Translations under genes and position numbers: made by a program
Source: CALGFI01 sp963786805
GTDB taxonomy: Bacteria > Actinomycetota > UBA4738 > HRBIN12
Direction: 5' to 3'
Assembly: GCA_963786805.1 (NCBI GenBank)
Contig: CAWBAK010000001.1
Span: 124,001 to 188,000, forward strand
DNA length: 64,000 bases
Shown here: piece by piece, positions 42,181 through 51,811 of the stretch
Numbering within the stretch: the stretch's first letter is position 1
Layout of the letters: every line of letters starts with the position of its first letter
Notes under the pieces: model-generated
Databases searched by the model: none
Told to the model about the DNA's origin: nothing
Seen by the model: the letters and a program-made list of their open reading frames with translations, nothing else

Positions 42181-43441
42181 CTAGCCCCAGCGGAGTGCGT
42201 CCAGCAGCGCGCGGAACTTGCGTTCGGTCTCGTCCACCTCGGCTTCGGGGACCGAGTCGGCGACGATGCCGGCCCCCGCGAACAGCCTGGCCGTCTTCCC
42301 CGTGATCTCGGCGCAGCGCAGCGCGATGGCCCATTCGCCGTCGCCGTTCGCGTCCACCCATCCCACCGGGCCGGCGTACGTGCCGCGATCGATCGGCTCG
42401 AGCTCGGCGATCGTTTCGCGCGCGCCCTCTCTCGGGGTTCCGCACACCGCCGCCGTGGGATGCAGCGCGGCGACGAGGTCGAGGATGCCCACGCCGCCGT
42501 CGTGCAGCTTGCCTTGGAACGGCGTCGCGAGGTGCCAGACGTTCGCCGTTCCGAGCAGCTCGGGCTCGTGCGGGTGCACGAGGTCGTCGCAGAACGCGCT
42601 CAGGACGTGGGCGACGTCCTCGACGACGACCGCGTGCTCCTCACGATCCTTCTCCGATCCGAACAAGGTGGCCGCGGACGCGCGATCGTGGACGGAGTCG
42701 CCGAAGCGCTGCGCGGACCCCGCGAGCGGCGTCGCGGAGATCTCACGCCCCCGCTTGCGCACGAGCAACTCCGGGGTCGCCCCGACGAGCACCGCGCCCG
42801 GCGCCCGGCCGAACGGCGGTGTGGCGAACGCGTAACAGTCCGGGTCCACGGCGCGAAGGCGCCAGAGCAGCTGCTTCGGATCGAGCTCGCGCTCGGCGTC
42901 AACGATCAGGGTCCGAGCCAAGACGACCTTGCGGAGCTCCCGCGCTCGGATCCGTCGCGTTGCCATCTCGACCGCGACCGCGTAGTCGTCCGGGTCCGGG
43001 TCGGCACGCAGTTGCATCTCGTCGAACGCGGCGTGCGGCAGGTCGCGTCCGGTCCAGCGGTCGCGCGGCGCGTCGGGTGGCGCGAGTCCCGCCGCGGTCA
43101 CGTCGATCTGCCACGTCTCGCCGGGCTCGCGGCGGATGGCGGCGCGCGCCGGGATCACCGCGGTCGCCGGCGAATCGTCGTCGAACGCGATCGCCCCGAC
43201 GGCGACGGGCGGCGGGCCGTCGGGGTGAGCGCGCACGCCGGCGAGCGCGTCCGCGGTCATCTTCGAAAGGCGCAGGATCCGCTCGGCCCCCGGCTCGGCC
43301 TCGATCGTCGCGGCGACGCCGGACCCCGAAACCCCGACGCCGGACCGCTCGAAGAAGAACCCACCGGGGTGGTAGTTCGCCAGCAGGTCGAACGCCGGCC
43401 CCAGGTGCGTGACCGTGGCGGCGAGCGGGTGTCTCGCTCAC
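42181..43441 (-). CDS. menF: Isochorismate synthase MenF, with a probable frameshift near the start
   Basis: MenF turns chorismate into isochorismate, the first step of menaquinone synthesis. The chorismate-binding domain is clear: RKVVLARTLIVDAERELDPK, GATPELLVRKRGREISATPL, LHPTAAVCGTPREGARE and GPVGWVDANGDGEWAIALR. The first ATG in the main frame is 43260, but the frame upstream to the menG stop still reads like the family (AFDLLANYHPGGFFFERSG) and has no start codon. A GTG at 43441, overlapping the menG stop in GTGA, would join it if one C of the run at 43427-43429 is removed, giving VSETPLAATVTHLGPAFDLL. I take 43441 as the true start. Confidence 0.85.
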
Positions 43442-44124
43442 CGCCGGGTTCCCACCAGGAGCTGGGCCACACCTCCGGCCAGTGGGCGCCGGGTGGCGTC
43501 CTCGAAGCCGGCGTCACGGAACAGCTCGACCAGGTCTGCGGGCGGCGGAAGGTACGCCATCGACCTGGGGAGGTACGCGTAGGCCTCGCGATCTGAGAGC
43601 GCGCCACCGATGATCGGAACCACCCTGCCGAAGTACACGCGGTTCCCCGCGCGCATGAGACGCCCCTCCGGCTCGCTCGTCTCGAGGAACGCTGCGCGTC
43701 CGCCCGGGCGAAGTATCCGGGCCACCTCAACGAACAGCGCATCGAGTGCGGTCACGTTCCGCAGGGCGAAGCCACAGACCACCCCGTCCGTCCCGCCGTC
43801 TGCGAGCGGGAGCCGGAGCACGTCGGCCTGCACGAGCGGCGTGTCCGTCGTGGCGTTCGCGAGCATCCCCGCGGAGAAGTCGAACCCGACCGCCCGATAA
43901 CCGGTCCGCGTGAGCTCGTTACACAGGTCGCCGGTGCCGCAGGCGAGATCGGCGACGAGGGACCCACCGGGCAGACGAAGCTCCGCCACCGCGCGCCGGC
44001 GCCATCCGACGTCCATGCCGAACGTCATCAGGCGGTTGACGAGGTCGTACCGCCCGGCGACCCGGTCGAACATCGTTCGGACGACGCGCGCCTTCTCTTC
44101 GCCCTGCGGCAGGTCGGCCTTCAC
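43438..44124 (-). CDS. menG: Demethylmenaquinone methyltransferase
   Basis: MenG (UbiE) methylates demethylmenaquinone in the last step. The 228-residue SAM enzyme begins with the signature RTMFDRVAGRYDLVNRLMTF, has the SAM site VADLACGTGDLCNEL and the second motif FALRNVTALDALFVEVARIL, then LETSEPEGRLMR. The GTG at 44124 overlaps the stop of the MerR gene. It is co-directional with menF. Confidence 0.93.
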   Translation of the reverse strand: MKADLPQGEEKARVVRTMFDRVAGRYDLVNRLMTFGMDVGWRRRAVAELRLPGGSLVADLACGTGDLCNELTRTGYRAVGFDFSAGMLANATTDTPLVQADVLRLPLADGGTDGVVCGFALRNVTALDALFVEVARILRPGGRAAFLETSEPEGRLMRAGNRVYFGRVVPIIGGALSDREAYAYLPRSMAYLPPPADLVELFRDAGFEDATRRPLAGGVAQLLVGTRR

Positions 44125-44819
44125 TCCAGACGCTCCTCGGCTTCCGCCAGCAGCACCCGGCGGAAGTGGTTCGCGACGAGGTTCGTGACCGCGGGCAGGA
44201 GCGCGTCGAACGCCTGGACGAGCTGGCTCGCGGCGGCCGCATCCGACCCTGCCGTGTCGCGGATGGGCTTGCGGACGTGTTCGTCGAACAGCTCGACCGC
44301 CCGCCCGGCCAGCCGCACCATGGCGACGTTCGTTTCGCGGGCCAGCGCGAGGAGCTCGCCGAGCGGCAGTCCGAACTCCAACAGGCGAAGCGCCGCCCGA
44401 ACCATCTCGATGTCGGCCGGCGTGTAGCGCTCCTCGCCGTCCACCGTGCGGCCGAGCTTGATCCCCTCCCGCTCGACGGCCTGGATCAGGGATGCGGGAA
44501 CCCCACTGCGTTGGGAGAAGTCCTCGAGGCCGAGCAGCTCGTCCTCGGCGCCGTTGCCTCGTGCCGCGTGGACCGCCGCGGCGAGGTCGCCGTCCGGCGT
44601 CCCCATCTCATCGTCGAGAACGCGTTTGATGGCGCTCAACGTGAGGCCCTTGCGTTGGAGAGATCGGACGTCCCGGATCCGCGCCGCATGCTCCGCCCCG
44701 TACCAGGCCACGCGACCCTGGCGTTCGGGCGGCGCGAGGAGGCCGCGCGATTGGTAGTAGCGCACCGTATCGACGGAGATGTCGCAGGCGGCAGCAAGTT
44801 GCTCGACCCGATACCTCAC
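44121..44819 (-). CDS. MerR-family regulator coupled to menG-menF
   Basis: The 232-residue protein has an N-terminal MerR helix-turn-helix (VEQLAAACDISVDTVRYYQS, then RGLLAPPERQGRVAWYG). A second winged-helix-like segment (LEDFSQRSGVPASLIQAVER) follows, and the C-terminal part is helical with no Cys cluster, so metal sensing is unlikely. ATGA/GTGA-type overlap with menG suggests that it is made with the last men genes and may control them. The GTG at 44819 has TAGAGT at 44828-44833 eight bases away, a leaderless arrangement. The hairpin CACTC-TAC-GAGTG covering this -10 could be an autoregulatory operator. Confidence 0.8.
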   Translation of the reverse strand: MRYRVEQLAAACDISVDTVRYYQSRGLLAPPERQGRVAWYGAEHAARIRDVRSLQRKGLTLSAIKRVLDDEMGTPDGDLAAAVHAARGNGAEDELLGLEDFSQRSGVPASLIQAVEREGIKLGRTVDGEERYTPADIEMVRAALRLLEFGLPLGELLALARETNVAMVRLAGRAVELFDEHVRKPIRDTAGSDAAAASQLVQAFDALLPAVTNLVANHFRRVLLAEAEERLE

Positions 44820-44891
44820 GACTCACCACTCTACGAGTGCCAGCTCACATCGTGCAGGCGCGTGCTGCGGGAGATCGATGGGCCGCGTCGG

Positions 44892-45680
44892 TCAGAGCGG
44901 CAGCGAGGCGAGCGTCAAGATGCGGCAGTCCCGGGTCGCGACCACCCAGACGATCGCGGAGTCGGCGGGTTGCCCACCCCCCGGGCTCTCGAGGAACACG
45001 GCGAAGTAGGCGGGCGTGCCCTGGTATTGGGCCTCGATCAGGCGGTCGAGCCTCTCGAGCGGGTCCTCCAACGGGGCGCCCGAGGTCCGCAGGCACTCCA
45101 GCGCCACGCCGCGCTCGCTCTTCGCCGCGAACTCGGCATCACCGCCGACGACGCCGGTGTCGAGTTCGGCGGTGGGGCTGCTCTGCACCGTCGAGCGTTC
45201 CGCCGTGTCTTCGGCGAGCAAGCGGATCCCCGAGTCGCTGTAGTTGACCCCACGCTGGCTCTCGAGCCTCGGGAGGGTTTCGTCGGCCGCGAGCGCGGCC
45301 CCCGGAGCTCCGCCTCCGACTTCGGCGGATCCATCTGTGGGCGCGTTGGCCAGGTCGCCGGAGTTGCCGCCCGACAGGTTCAGCGCGACGACCAGCACGA
45401 GCGCAGCCGCTGCGGCAAGCCCGGCTCCCCACTGGACCCGTTGCCACACCGCCCCGCGGCGCTCGAAGCGCCGGCCAGCCTCGGCCATGACGGGGCCGGT
45501 GACCCCGAACGGCACCGGCTGCTCCTCGAGCGCCTGGAGCGCCATGAGGGCCTCGCCGGCGAGCTCCACCTCCTCACGGCAGGTGGCGCAGGTCGCAAGG
45601 TGCGCGTCGACGACGGCGCGCTCCTCGTTCGGGAGCGTGCCGTCGACGTAGCCGGAAAGAAGCTCTTCGGGATGGGTCAT
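44892..45680 (-). CDS. Anti-sigma factor with zinc-finger domain
   Basis: The 262-residue protein begins with a ZAS-type anti-sigma domain: LSGYVDGTLPNEERAVVDAH followed by HLATCATC, giving the H-x3-C-x2-C metal site. One membrane segment follows (GLAAAAALVLVVALNL, about residues 87-102) and a 150-residue external domain of unknown fold. Its start overlaps the stop of the sigma gene. It should hold the ECF sigma factor at the membrane and release it on an envelope signal. This corresponds in position to the SigM regulator of Mycobacterium. Confidence 0.85.
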   Translation of the reverse strand: MTHPEELLSGYVDGTLPNEERAVVDAHLATCATCREEVELAGEALMALQALEEQPVPFGVTGPVMAEAGRRFERRGAVWQRVQWGAGLAAAAALVLVVALNLSGGNSGDLANAPTDGSAEVGGGAPGAALAADETLPRLESQRGVNYSDSGIRLLAEDTAERSTVQSSPTAELDTGVVGGDAEFAAKSERGVALECLRTSGAPLEDPLERLDRLIEAQYQGTPAYFAVFLESPGGGQPADSAIVWVVATRDCRILTLASLPL

Positions 45681-46318
45681 CGGGGCATCGCTCCGTCAGA
45701 CGGGCCGGGCGTACCCGGACGTTCCCGCTCGGCGTGCAGGGCTTTCGCGAGCGCCACCCGCCCCCGGTGCAGGCGGGACTTCACCGTTCCCACCGGGATC
45801 CCCAGGATCGCCGCCACCTCGTCCTGGGGGAGGTCCTGGACATCGTGCAGCACCATCACCACGCGGAAGTCCGGCGGGACCCGGCGGAGGGCCCGTTGCA
45901 CGTCGATGGACAGACTCGTGTCGTCCGCGTGATCCGGCGCCGGCGGAGGTTCCAGAGGCTGGAAGTCGTCCCCGCGATCGAGGAGGGGGTTGCGCTGGCG
46001 TTTCCGCAGCAGGTCGTAGCACGCGTTGACGGTGACGCGATGCATCCACGTCGTGAACGCCGCCTCGCCTCGGAACGAGGAGAGCTTGCGGAGCGCGGTG
46101 AGGAACGCGTCCTGGGTAGCGTCCCGCGCGTCCTCCTCGCGCCCCGTCATGCGCAGGGCGAGGTTGAAGACCCGTCGTTCGTGACGTTCCACGAGCACGG
46201 CGAACGCCCCGCGATCGCCCGACAGGTATCGACGGACGAGGTCCTCGTCGCGGTCGGGAACGCTAGGCAGCGTCGACCACCACCCGGAACTCGGCGATCT
46301 CGGCGCGGTTCCCGTCAT
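45677..46318 (-). CDS. ECF sigma factor, SigM-like
   Basis: The 213-residue protein contains sigma region 2 (DLVRRYLSGDRGAFAVLVER, DATQDAFLTALRKLSSFRGE, TWMHRVTVNACYDLLRKRQ) and region 4 (DLPQDEVAAILGIPVGTVKS). By location between murJ/pseudokinase and trxB it is the counterpart of mycobacterial sigM. The ATG at 46318 overlaps the pseudokinase gene by 56 bases; no other usable start lies nearer. It is co-transcribed with its anti-sigma factor. Confidence 0.88.
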   Translation of the reverse strand: MTGTAPRSPSSGWWSTLPSVPDRDEDLVRRYLSGDRGAFAVLVERHERRVFNLALRMTGREEDARDATQDAFLTALRKLSSFRGEAAFTTWMHRVTVNACYDLLRKRQRNPLLDRGDDFQPLEPPPAPDHADDTSLSIDVQRALRRVPPDFRVVMVLHDVQDLPQDEVAAILGIPVGTVKSRLHRGRVALAKALHAERERPGTPGPSDGAMPR

Positions 46319-47669
46319 CGGTCTGGACGACGGTGGTGATCCACACGAGCACGTAGCGTCCCGAACCCGTCAGCACGCCGCGGGTCTCCTCCTGGGCCGT
46401 GGTCGGCTCGCCGATGGCCTCGACGAGCTGGTCGGGGTCGTCGCCGACGGCGACGTGGAACAGGAACCCCGGATCCGGTGTCCTCAGCAGGAACCCAGAG
46501 ACGTCGCGACGCTCGCCGAGGTCGAAGACGACGCCAACACCGTCCTTGTGCAGGCTTCCGTCGAAGTAGTTCTCCGACCGCCACGCCGTCGAACGGTCCC
46601 CGTCGATCGAAAGGGCAACGTTCGAGTCGTTCTCGGAGTCGTCGCCGAACGGATCGAAGGTGAACGCCGACGCCGGGATGACCAGTCCTGGGCCCGCGTC
46701 CGGTTGAGCCGAGGGCGACGGATCGTCCGCGGCACGGATCCCCAGGGGACCGCCGACCTCGAGCCGTCCGAACGACAGGCCGAGCGCGATCGCCGCGGCC
46801 GCGACGAGAGCGATCGCGAGCGGCACGCCGAGCCAGGTTCCGAGCCATCTCGGCAGCCACCCGCGTCGGTCCTCGTCCGCTTCGTCGCGTTCGGCCGCGC
46901 TGGTGGTGAGCGCCGAGGCGAACGCGTGCACGTTCGCGAACCGCTCGGCCGGATCGGTGGCAAGCGCGCGAGCGACGATCCGGTCGAGTGATCGGTGGAG
47001 TTCCGGCCGCAGGTCGCGCGGAGAGCGCCGTCCCTCGGGTGCCTGGCCGGTGAGCAACTCGTAGAGCATCGCGCCGACGGCGAAGACGTCGGTCCGCTCA
47101 TCGAGCGGCTCGCATGCCGCTTGCTCCGGCGCCGGGCTCCTGCGACCCAGGAGTTGAACCGCATCCCCGGGCCGGGACGCGGTGACGGCCGACCCGATGC
47201 CCAGATCCGTCACCCGCGCGTGGCCCTCGGGTGTGAGGAGCACGTTCTCGAGCCCGAGGTCCAGATGCAGGATCCCCGCTGCGTGTGCGGGCGAGAGGGC
47301 CTCGAGCACCGCGACCGCGATCCGCACGGCGTCGCCTGCAGGCAACGGCCCCTCGCGGTCAAGGCGCGTCCGCGTGCTCGCGCCGTCGATGTGTTCGCGT
47401 ACGAGGAACGGGACTCCGTCCTGCTCACCGGTGTCGAGCAGCCGCGCGATCCCCGGCGCGGAAAGCGACGCGACCTTGCGCGCTTCCTCCGCGAAGCGCT
47501 GGGCGAAGACGGGATCGTCGCCGAGGCTCGGATGGATGACCTTCACGGTCACGGTTCGTCCGAGGAGCCGGTCCTCGGCGCGCCACGCCATGCCGGTGCC
47601 GCTTCGGCCGAGCTCCTGCTCCAGCGCGTAGCGGCCCGCGAGCACCGTGACCGGGCGCCGGGTCTGCAC
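46263..47669 (-). CDS. Membrane pseudokinase with external discoidin-like domain
   Basis: The 468-residue protein has a Ser/Thr-kinase-like domain (residues 12-255), one membrane helix (about 279-300) and an external C-terminal domain with a F5/8-type pattern (DGDRSTAWRSENYFD, VVFDLGERRDVSGFLLRT). The glycine loop is GRSGTGMAW and Lys43 is kept, but the catalytic loop reads HLDLGLEN instead of HRDLKPEN and the metal motif is DLG. The missing loop Lys and Arg suggest little or no kinase activity. In Mycobacterium the same two parts are fused to the C-terminus of MurJ (MviN), where the pseudokinase binds FhaA. Here it is a separate gene near murJ. A TAGACT -10 lies six bases before GTG 47669. 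Confidence 0.82.
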   Translation of the reverse strand: MQTRRPVTVLAGRYALEQELGRSGTGMAWRAEDRLLGRTVTVKVIHPSLGDDPVFAQRFAEEARKVASLSAPGIARLLDTGEQDGVPFLVREHIDGASTRTRLDREGPLPAGDAVRIAVAVLEALSPAHAAGILHLDLGLENVLLTPEGHARVTDLGIGSAVTASRPGDAVQLLGRRSPAPEQAACEPLDERTDVFAVGAMLYELLTGQAPEGRRSPRDLRPELHRSLDRIVARALATDPAERFANVHAFASALTTSAAERDEADEDRRGWLPRWLGTWLGVPLAIALVAAAAIALGLSFGRLEVGGPLGIRAADDPSPSAQPDAGPGLVIPASAFTFDPFGDDSENDSNVALSIDGDRSTAWRSENYFDGSLHKDGVGVVFDLGERRDVSGFLLRTPDPGFLFHVAVGDDPDQLVEAIGEPTTAQEETRGVLTGSGRYVLVWITTVVQTDDGNRAEIAEFRVVVDAA

Positions 47670-47731
47670 GCACGCAGTCTATGCCCGGGACCTGCACGCT
47701 CCGGCCAGCAGGCGCCGTCCTCGCGCCGCTC

Positions 47732-48115
47732 CTACGGAGCGGTATCGGACGCGGTCGCCGTCGTCAGGTCCTCGAAGAAGCCGAATCGCCCGACGAGGAG
47801 GGTTCCCGCGCGATCGCTGACCACGACGGTCACGTCGCCCCGGCCGGACACCTCGAGTTCCACCAGGCGCGCGTCCTCATCCGTCTCCGCGATGGTCGCG
47901 AGCGCGGCTCTGACGGCCTGGCGCCGCCTCCCGGTCTCGGAGAAGCGATCCTCGGCCGCGAACGCCGTGTCCCGTGCCAGATCGTTGGTCCGCAGCCGCG
48001 CGAGCACGATCGATCCACCGTCGATGAGCGCGACGACGACGAGGCCGAGGATCACGAGCCAGATCAAGATGATCTTCCCGATCAAGCCTCGCTCGTCCGT
48101 GCGAACGCACCTCAT
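47732..48115 (-). CDS. Small TadG-like or hypothetical single-span membrane protein
   Basis: The ATG at 48115 overlaps the murJ stop (ATGA). The 127-residue product begins MRCVRTDERGLIGKIILIWL, with a membrane segment to about residue 33, then DGGSIVLARLRTNDLARDTA, a pattern like the N-terminal part of TadG/TadE pilus-assembly proteins, and a soluble alpha-beta part of about 70 residues. No other tad gene is near. The TadG likeness is only suggestive; it may be a MurJ-associated protein. Confidence 0.55.
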   Translation of the reverse strand: MRCVRTDERGLIGKIILIWLVILGLVVVALIDGGSIVLARLRTNDLARDTAFAAEDRFSETGRRRQAVRAALATIAETDEDARLVELEVSGRGDVTVVVSDRAGTLLVGRFGFFEDLTTATASDTAP

Positions 48116-49768
48116 CGCCGCCACCTCGCGACGAGGTGCCGGCGAACGGCGTCGACCTCCTCGATCCGCATGGCCGTCGACGCCCCGACGAATACGACGA
48201 CTCCCGCGGCGATCGCGGTGAACACCTGGAGCGACTGCTCGGTGAGGGTGGCGGTTCCGAGGGTCGTGCCGAGCCAGCGGGCCACGAGCCACGCCGTGGC
48301 CGCGGTCGCGGCGCCGGCGAGCAGCGTCCGGCCGACGGTCCCGAGCACTCTCGCGCCGTCGATCCCTCGCAGCCTCCGGCGGATCAGCAGGAGCAGCGCG
48401 ACCGAGCCGAACCCGTAGGAGATCGCGTGGCCCAGGGCGAGGCCTTGCACGCCGAGATCGGCTCCGAAGAACAGGACGAGGTCGGCGACGACGTTGATGG
48501 CGACCGCCGCGAGGTTCACGAGCGCCGGCGTTCGGGTGTTCTGCATCGCGTAGTACGCGCGAAGGAGGAGCTGGAACGCGGAGAACGGGAACAGCCCGAC
48601 GGAGAACCCGACGAGCACGTCGGCGACGAGGTCGCCGCTGCTCGGCGTCGTGACCCCGTGCTCCAAGAGCAGCCGGACGATCGGCCTCGCCAGAACCAGA
48701 TATCCGAGCGCCGCCGGGATCACGATGGCCGCCGTCGCCCGGATCCCCTGAGAAAGGAGCCGCCGGAACCCGTCGACGTCCCCGTCGGCCCAGCGGCCGG
48801 ACATCGCCGGTAGGAGCGCGGAGAAGATCGACACCGCGAAGATCGCGTGCGGCAGCTGGAACAGGATGAACGCGGCGGCGTAGGCCGTGTACCCGCCCTC
48901 GATCCGGTCCGCGAGGACGATCACCACGAGGAGCCCAACCTGGTTGGCCGCCACGTACGCGGCCACCCAGGTGGCGAGGCGCGCGATCCTGGTCACGGCC
49001 TCGTGACTCCACCCCGTCCGCCACGAGAACCGGAAGCCCGTTGCCCGAACGGCCGGCCACAACGCGAGGGTCATCGCCGCGACGCCGGCCGTCGTCCCGA
49101 TCGCGAGCACGTACCGCTGGGCCGTCGTCGCCAGCGCATCGGAACCTGGTGACGGTCCCGGCATCGCAGCGAACATGAGGAACGTCGCGATCACGATGAC
49201 GTTGTTGAGGATCGGGGCGAACATCGGTACGGCGAACCGTCCGGTGCGCCTGCAGCAGCCCGATGGCGACCGCGCCGACGCCGTAGAAGACGATCTGCGG
49301 CATGAACCACCGGAGGAAGAAGGTGGCGTACTCGCGCACGATCGCTTGGTCCTCGGCCGGGACGCCCGACGTGTAGAGGTCGACGATCAGGGGCGCGAAG
49401 ACGATCCCCAGCACGGTCAGCGCCGACAGCACGACGATCGCCAAGGTGAAGAGCCGCCGGATGACCTCCCATGCCTCGTCTCGCCCGCGTTCCTGCAGCC
49501 ACTCGACGACGACCGGCACCACGACCGCGGTCAGGATCCCGCCGAGCGCGAGCTCGTACAGGATGTTCGGAGTGATGTTCGCGATGTTGTAGGCATCGGG
49601 CAGCCTCGACTCCGTGACGCCGATCGCGTACGCCATCGCCGCAAGACGCAAGAAGCCGGTCGTCCTCGACAGCGCTGTCCCGACGGTCATCACCGCGGTG
49701 TTGCGCACGAACGCGCGCGCGGAGTCGTCGGTCGGCAGGTCGGACGACGGCGGTTCCTCCGGGCTCAC
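48112..49768 (-). CDS. murJ: Lipid II flippase MurJ (MviN), with one frameshift
   Basis: MurJ moves lipid II across the membrane. The N-terminal 160 residues (TALSRTTGFLRLAAMAYAIG, NIANITPNILYELALGGILT, FFLRWFMPQIVFYGVGAVA) and the rest (FAPILNNVIVIATFLMF, YTAYAAAFILFQLPHAIFAV, LLRAYYAMQNTRTPALVN) cover the usual fourteen helices. They are in different frames, joined at 49240: one extra base in the segment coding LLQAHRRFAVPMFAPILNN. This looks like an isolated consensus error in an essential gene. GTG 49768 overlaps the DUF6049 stop. Unlike mycobacterial MviN, the protein stops here and lacks the fused pseudokinase. Confidence 0.9.
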
Positions 49769-51810
49769 GACGTCCGACGTGGCAGGAACCTCCTCGCCCA
49801 GAGTGCCAGGAGCACGAGTGCCGCGGCGATCGTGATGACGAGCGCGACCCGGTTGTACACGGTCGATCGGAGGACGAGCGTCTGGGGGGTCTGGATCAAG
49901 CGGCCGCTCGGGGCCAGGACCTGCAGCTGCACCTCGAACCGGCCGGTGCGGACGAGGTCGACGCGGAACGTCACGGTCTGTTCGTCGCCCGGTCCGAGCA
50001 CGAGCTCGATGCTGCGCGTCTCGCTCAGACCGAGGGACACGAGTTGAACGCTGACGCGCAGAGCCTCCTCCGCGTCGTTGCGCACCGTGACCGGGACGCC
50101 GCTTCCCGTGCTCGACGTGAGTGTGATGACCGGAGCGCTCTCGACGCTGATCTGGCCGAACACCGCATCGATCGACTCGCGGACGCCGGTGATGAACGCG
50201 AGTCCTTCCTCCGGGCTCGACAGGTACTGCCGAGACTCGGCGAGGAGGAGCAACGTCTCGAGGCGGTCGGGCTCGGTTCCCGGCTCGACGAGCATCGAGC
50301 GGTACGTGGCGATGTGTCGCCGCGCCTGCTTCAGCTCGTCGACGTACGACGTCGAGAACCGGCGAAAGGAGGGCGAGTCGAGCGAGGAGGGCTCCGGAGG
50401 CGCGAACGCCGTGGCGAACTCACCCGCGTGCATCGGCGTGAGCCAGGGCGCACTCGCGATGCTCCGCGTGAACGCGGCGAAGAAGGATGCGGGGAGCAGC
50501 GAGTCTTCCGACAGGATCAGCGCGATCCCGCGGAGCTCGCCCGGACGTTCCTGCCAGATCGAAGCGATCTCGCCGAGGACGACCTGGGCCGTCCGTACCG
50601 GGTCCGAGCTCCCGAGACCGGACTGCAGCACCGCCGCGACCGCGGGGTCGGGAACGACGGCACGCAGCACACCGGACTCCGAGAGCGACGCGGCGGGCGG
50701 GCCGGCCAAGCCGAGCGGCTGCGGTGTGGTCTCCACCGTCGCGGGACCGACCAAGAGTGTCGAGACGCCGACGCCGGGAAGCTGCCGCAGCGTCTCGTCA
50801 TCGAGCGCGGCCCCCGGGGGCCGCAGGACGCCCGCAACCGGAGTGGTCAGCATCTCTTCCACGATGTCGCGACCACGGTCGAGCTGGATGCGGAGGTCGC
50901 GGCCGAGCCCGCCGGCGACGAGCGAGGGGAGCTCCGGTGCGGAGAAGGGCATCGCGCTCACGCGAACGTTCGGCGCCACGGCGATCTCCTCCAAGGCGAC
51001 AAGCGCCTCGCCGGCGAGCTTCGCGCCGCCCTCGCCCGGGTCCACCGCCAGCACCTCGTCGCCGACCCGGACGTCGTACCCGTCTCGCATCCTCTCGAGC
51101 TGAGTGAGCAGCACGGGCGAGACGGCCACATCGACGGCGGGCTGCGTCGGGGCGGCCGCGAGCTCCTGCAGTGCCCGGATCCGCGCACCCAAACGCCCAC
51201 CCGGCGCGAGCGCGGTCTCGAGCTCGGTCGAGGTGAACTCACCGCCCGGTCCGAACTCGATGGGGTGGTGCAGGACGAACGTCCACGAAAGCCTCAGGGG
51301 TATCTCCGGTTGGCGGACGAGGAACACGACCGGCGTGCGGATGGCCCCGAGCGACGTGAATCCGCTCCTCAGGTCGATCTTCAGTGGATAGACCCCCGAC
51401 TGGTCCGGATCCAGTCCCGCCAGCTCGTCGAGGAGGAACGTGAGCTCGAAGTCCCGGGTCTGTCCGGGCTCGATCGTCCCCTCTCGAGGACGCGTCTCGC
51501 CCTTGAGCGGAACCAGCGGATCCGCGAGGAGGGACTCCTCGAACGCCGAACGCGAGAGCACCCGGCCGTACAGAGTCACCCCGATCGCGAGGTCGTCGAT
51601 CGACACCGAGCCCACGTTCTCGGCTCGGAACCGGACGAACAGCTCGCGCGCGTTCGTCTCGTCGAAGCTGCTGTTCCACGGCGTTTGTTCGAGGAGCGTG
51701 AGACGGACGACCGGCGGCTCCTGGGCGGAGACCGTCGGAACGGGCGCGAGGAGCACGCCGAGGAGCGCAAGGAAGGTGAGCGCGAGCCGTCGCATCGTCG
51801 GCGCGGTCAT
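49765..51810 (-). CDS. DUF6049-type secreted membrane-anchored protein
   Basis: The 681-residue protein starts at ATG 51810, two bases from the end of the TauE gene, with a signal peptide (RRLALTFLALLGVLLAPVP, cut after SA). A large external part with beta-type domains (LFVRFRAENVGSVSIDDLAI; PGQTRDFELTFLLDELAG) is followed by a membrane helix (VALVITIAAALVLLALWARR) and a basic end. Large proteins of this plan precede murJ in Actinobacteria (Rv3909 in Mycobacterium). The function is unknown, but the fixed link with murJ implies a role in wall synthesis. The ATGA/GTGA-type overlap with murJ shows coupling. Confidence 0.78.
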   Translation of the reverse strand: MTAPTMRRLALTFLALLGVLLAPVPTVSAQEPPVVRLTLLEQTPWNSSFDETNARELFVRFRAENVGSVSIDDLAIGVTLYGRVLSRSAFEESLLADPLVPLKGETRPREGTIEPGQTRDFELTFLLDELAGLDPDQSGVYPLKIDLRSGFTSLGAIRTPVVFLVRQPEIPLRLSWTFVLHHPIEFGPGGEFTSTELETALAPGGRLGARIRALQELAAAPTQPAVDVAVSPVLLTQLERMRDGYDVRVGDEVLAVDPGEGGAKLAGEALVALEEIAVAPNVRVSAMPFSAPELPSLVAGGLGRDLRIQLDRGRDIVEEMLTTPVAGVLRPPGAALDDETLRQLPGVGVSTLLVGPATVETTPQPLGLAGPPAASLSESGVLRAVVPDPAVAAVLQSGLGSSDPVRTAQVVLGEIASIWQERPGELRGIALILSEDSLLPASFFAAFTRSIASAPWLTPMHAGEFATAFAPPEPSSLDSPSFRRFSTSYVDELKQARRHIATYRSMLVEPGTEPDRLETLLLLAESRQYLSSPEEGLAFITGVRESIDAVFGQISVESAPVITLTSSTGSGVPVTVRNDAEEALRVSVQLVSLGLSETRSIELVLGPGDEQTVTFRVDLVRTGRFEVQLQVLAPSGRLIQTPQTLVLRSTVYNRVALVITIAAALVLLALWARRFLPRRTS

Positions 51811-51811
51811 C

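Noticed and set aside
46263..47669. Active Ser/Thr protein kinase (PknB-like)
   Set aside because: The catalytic loop HLDLGLEN lacks the conserved Arg and Lys, and the gene context matches the MviN-associated pseudokinase.
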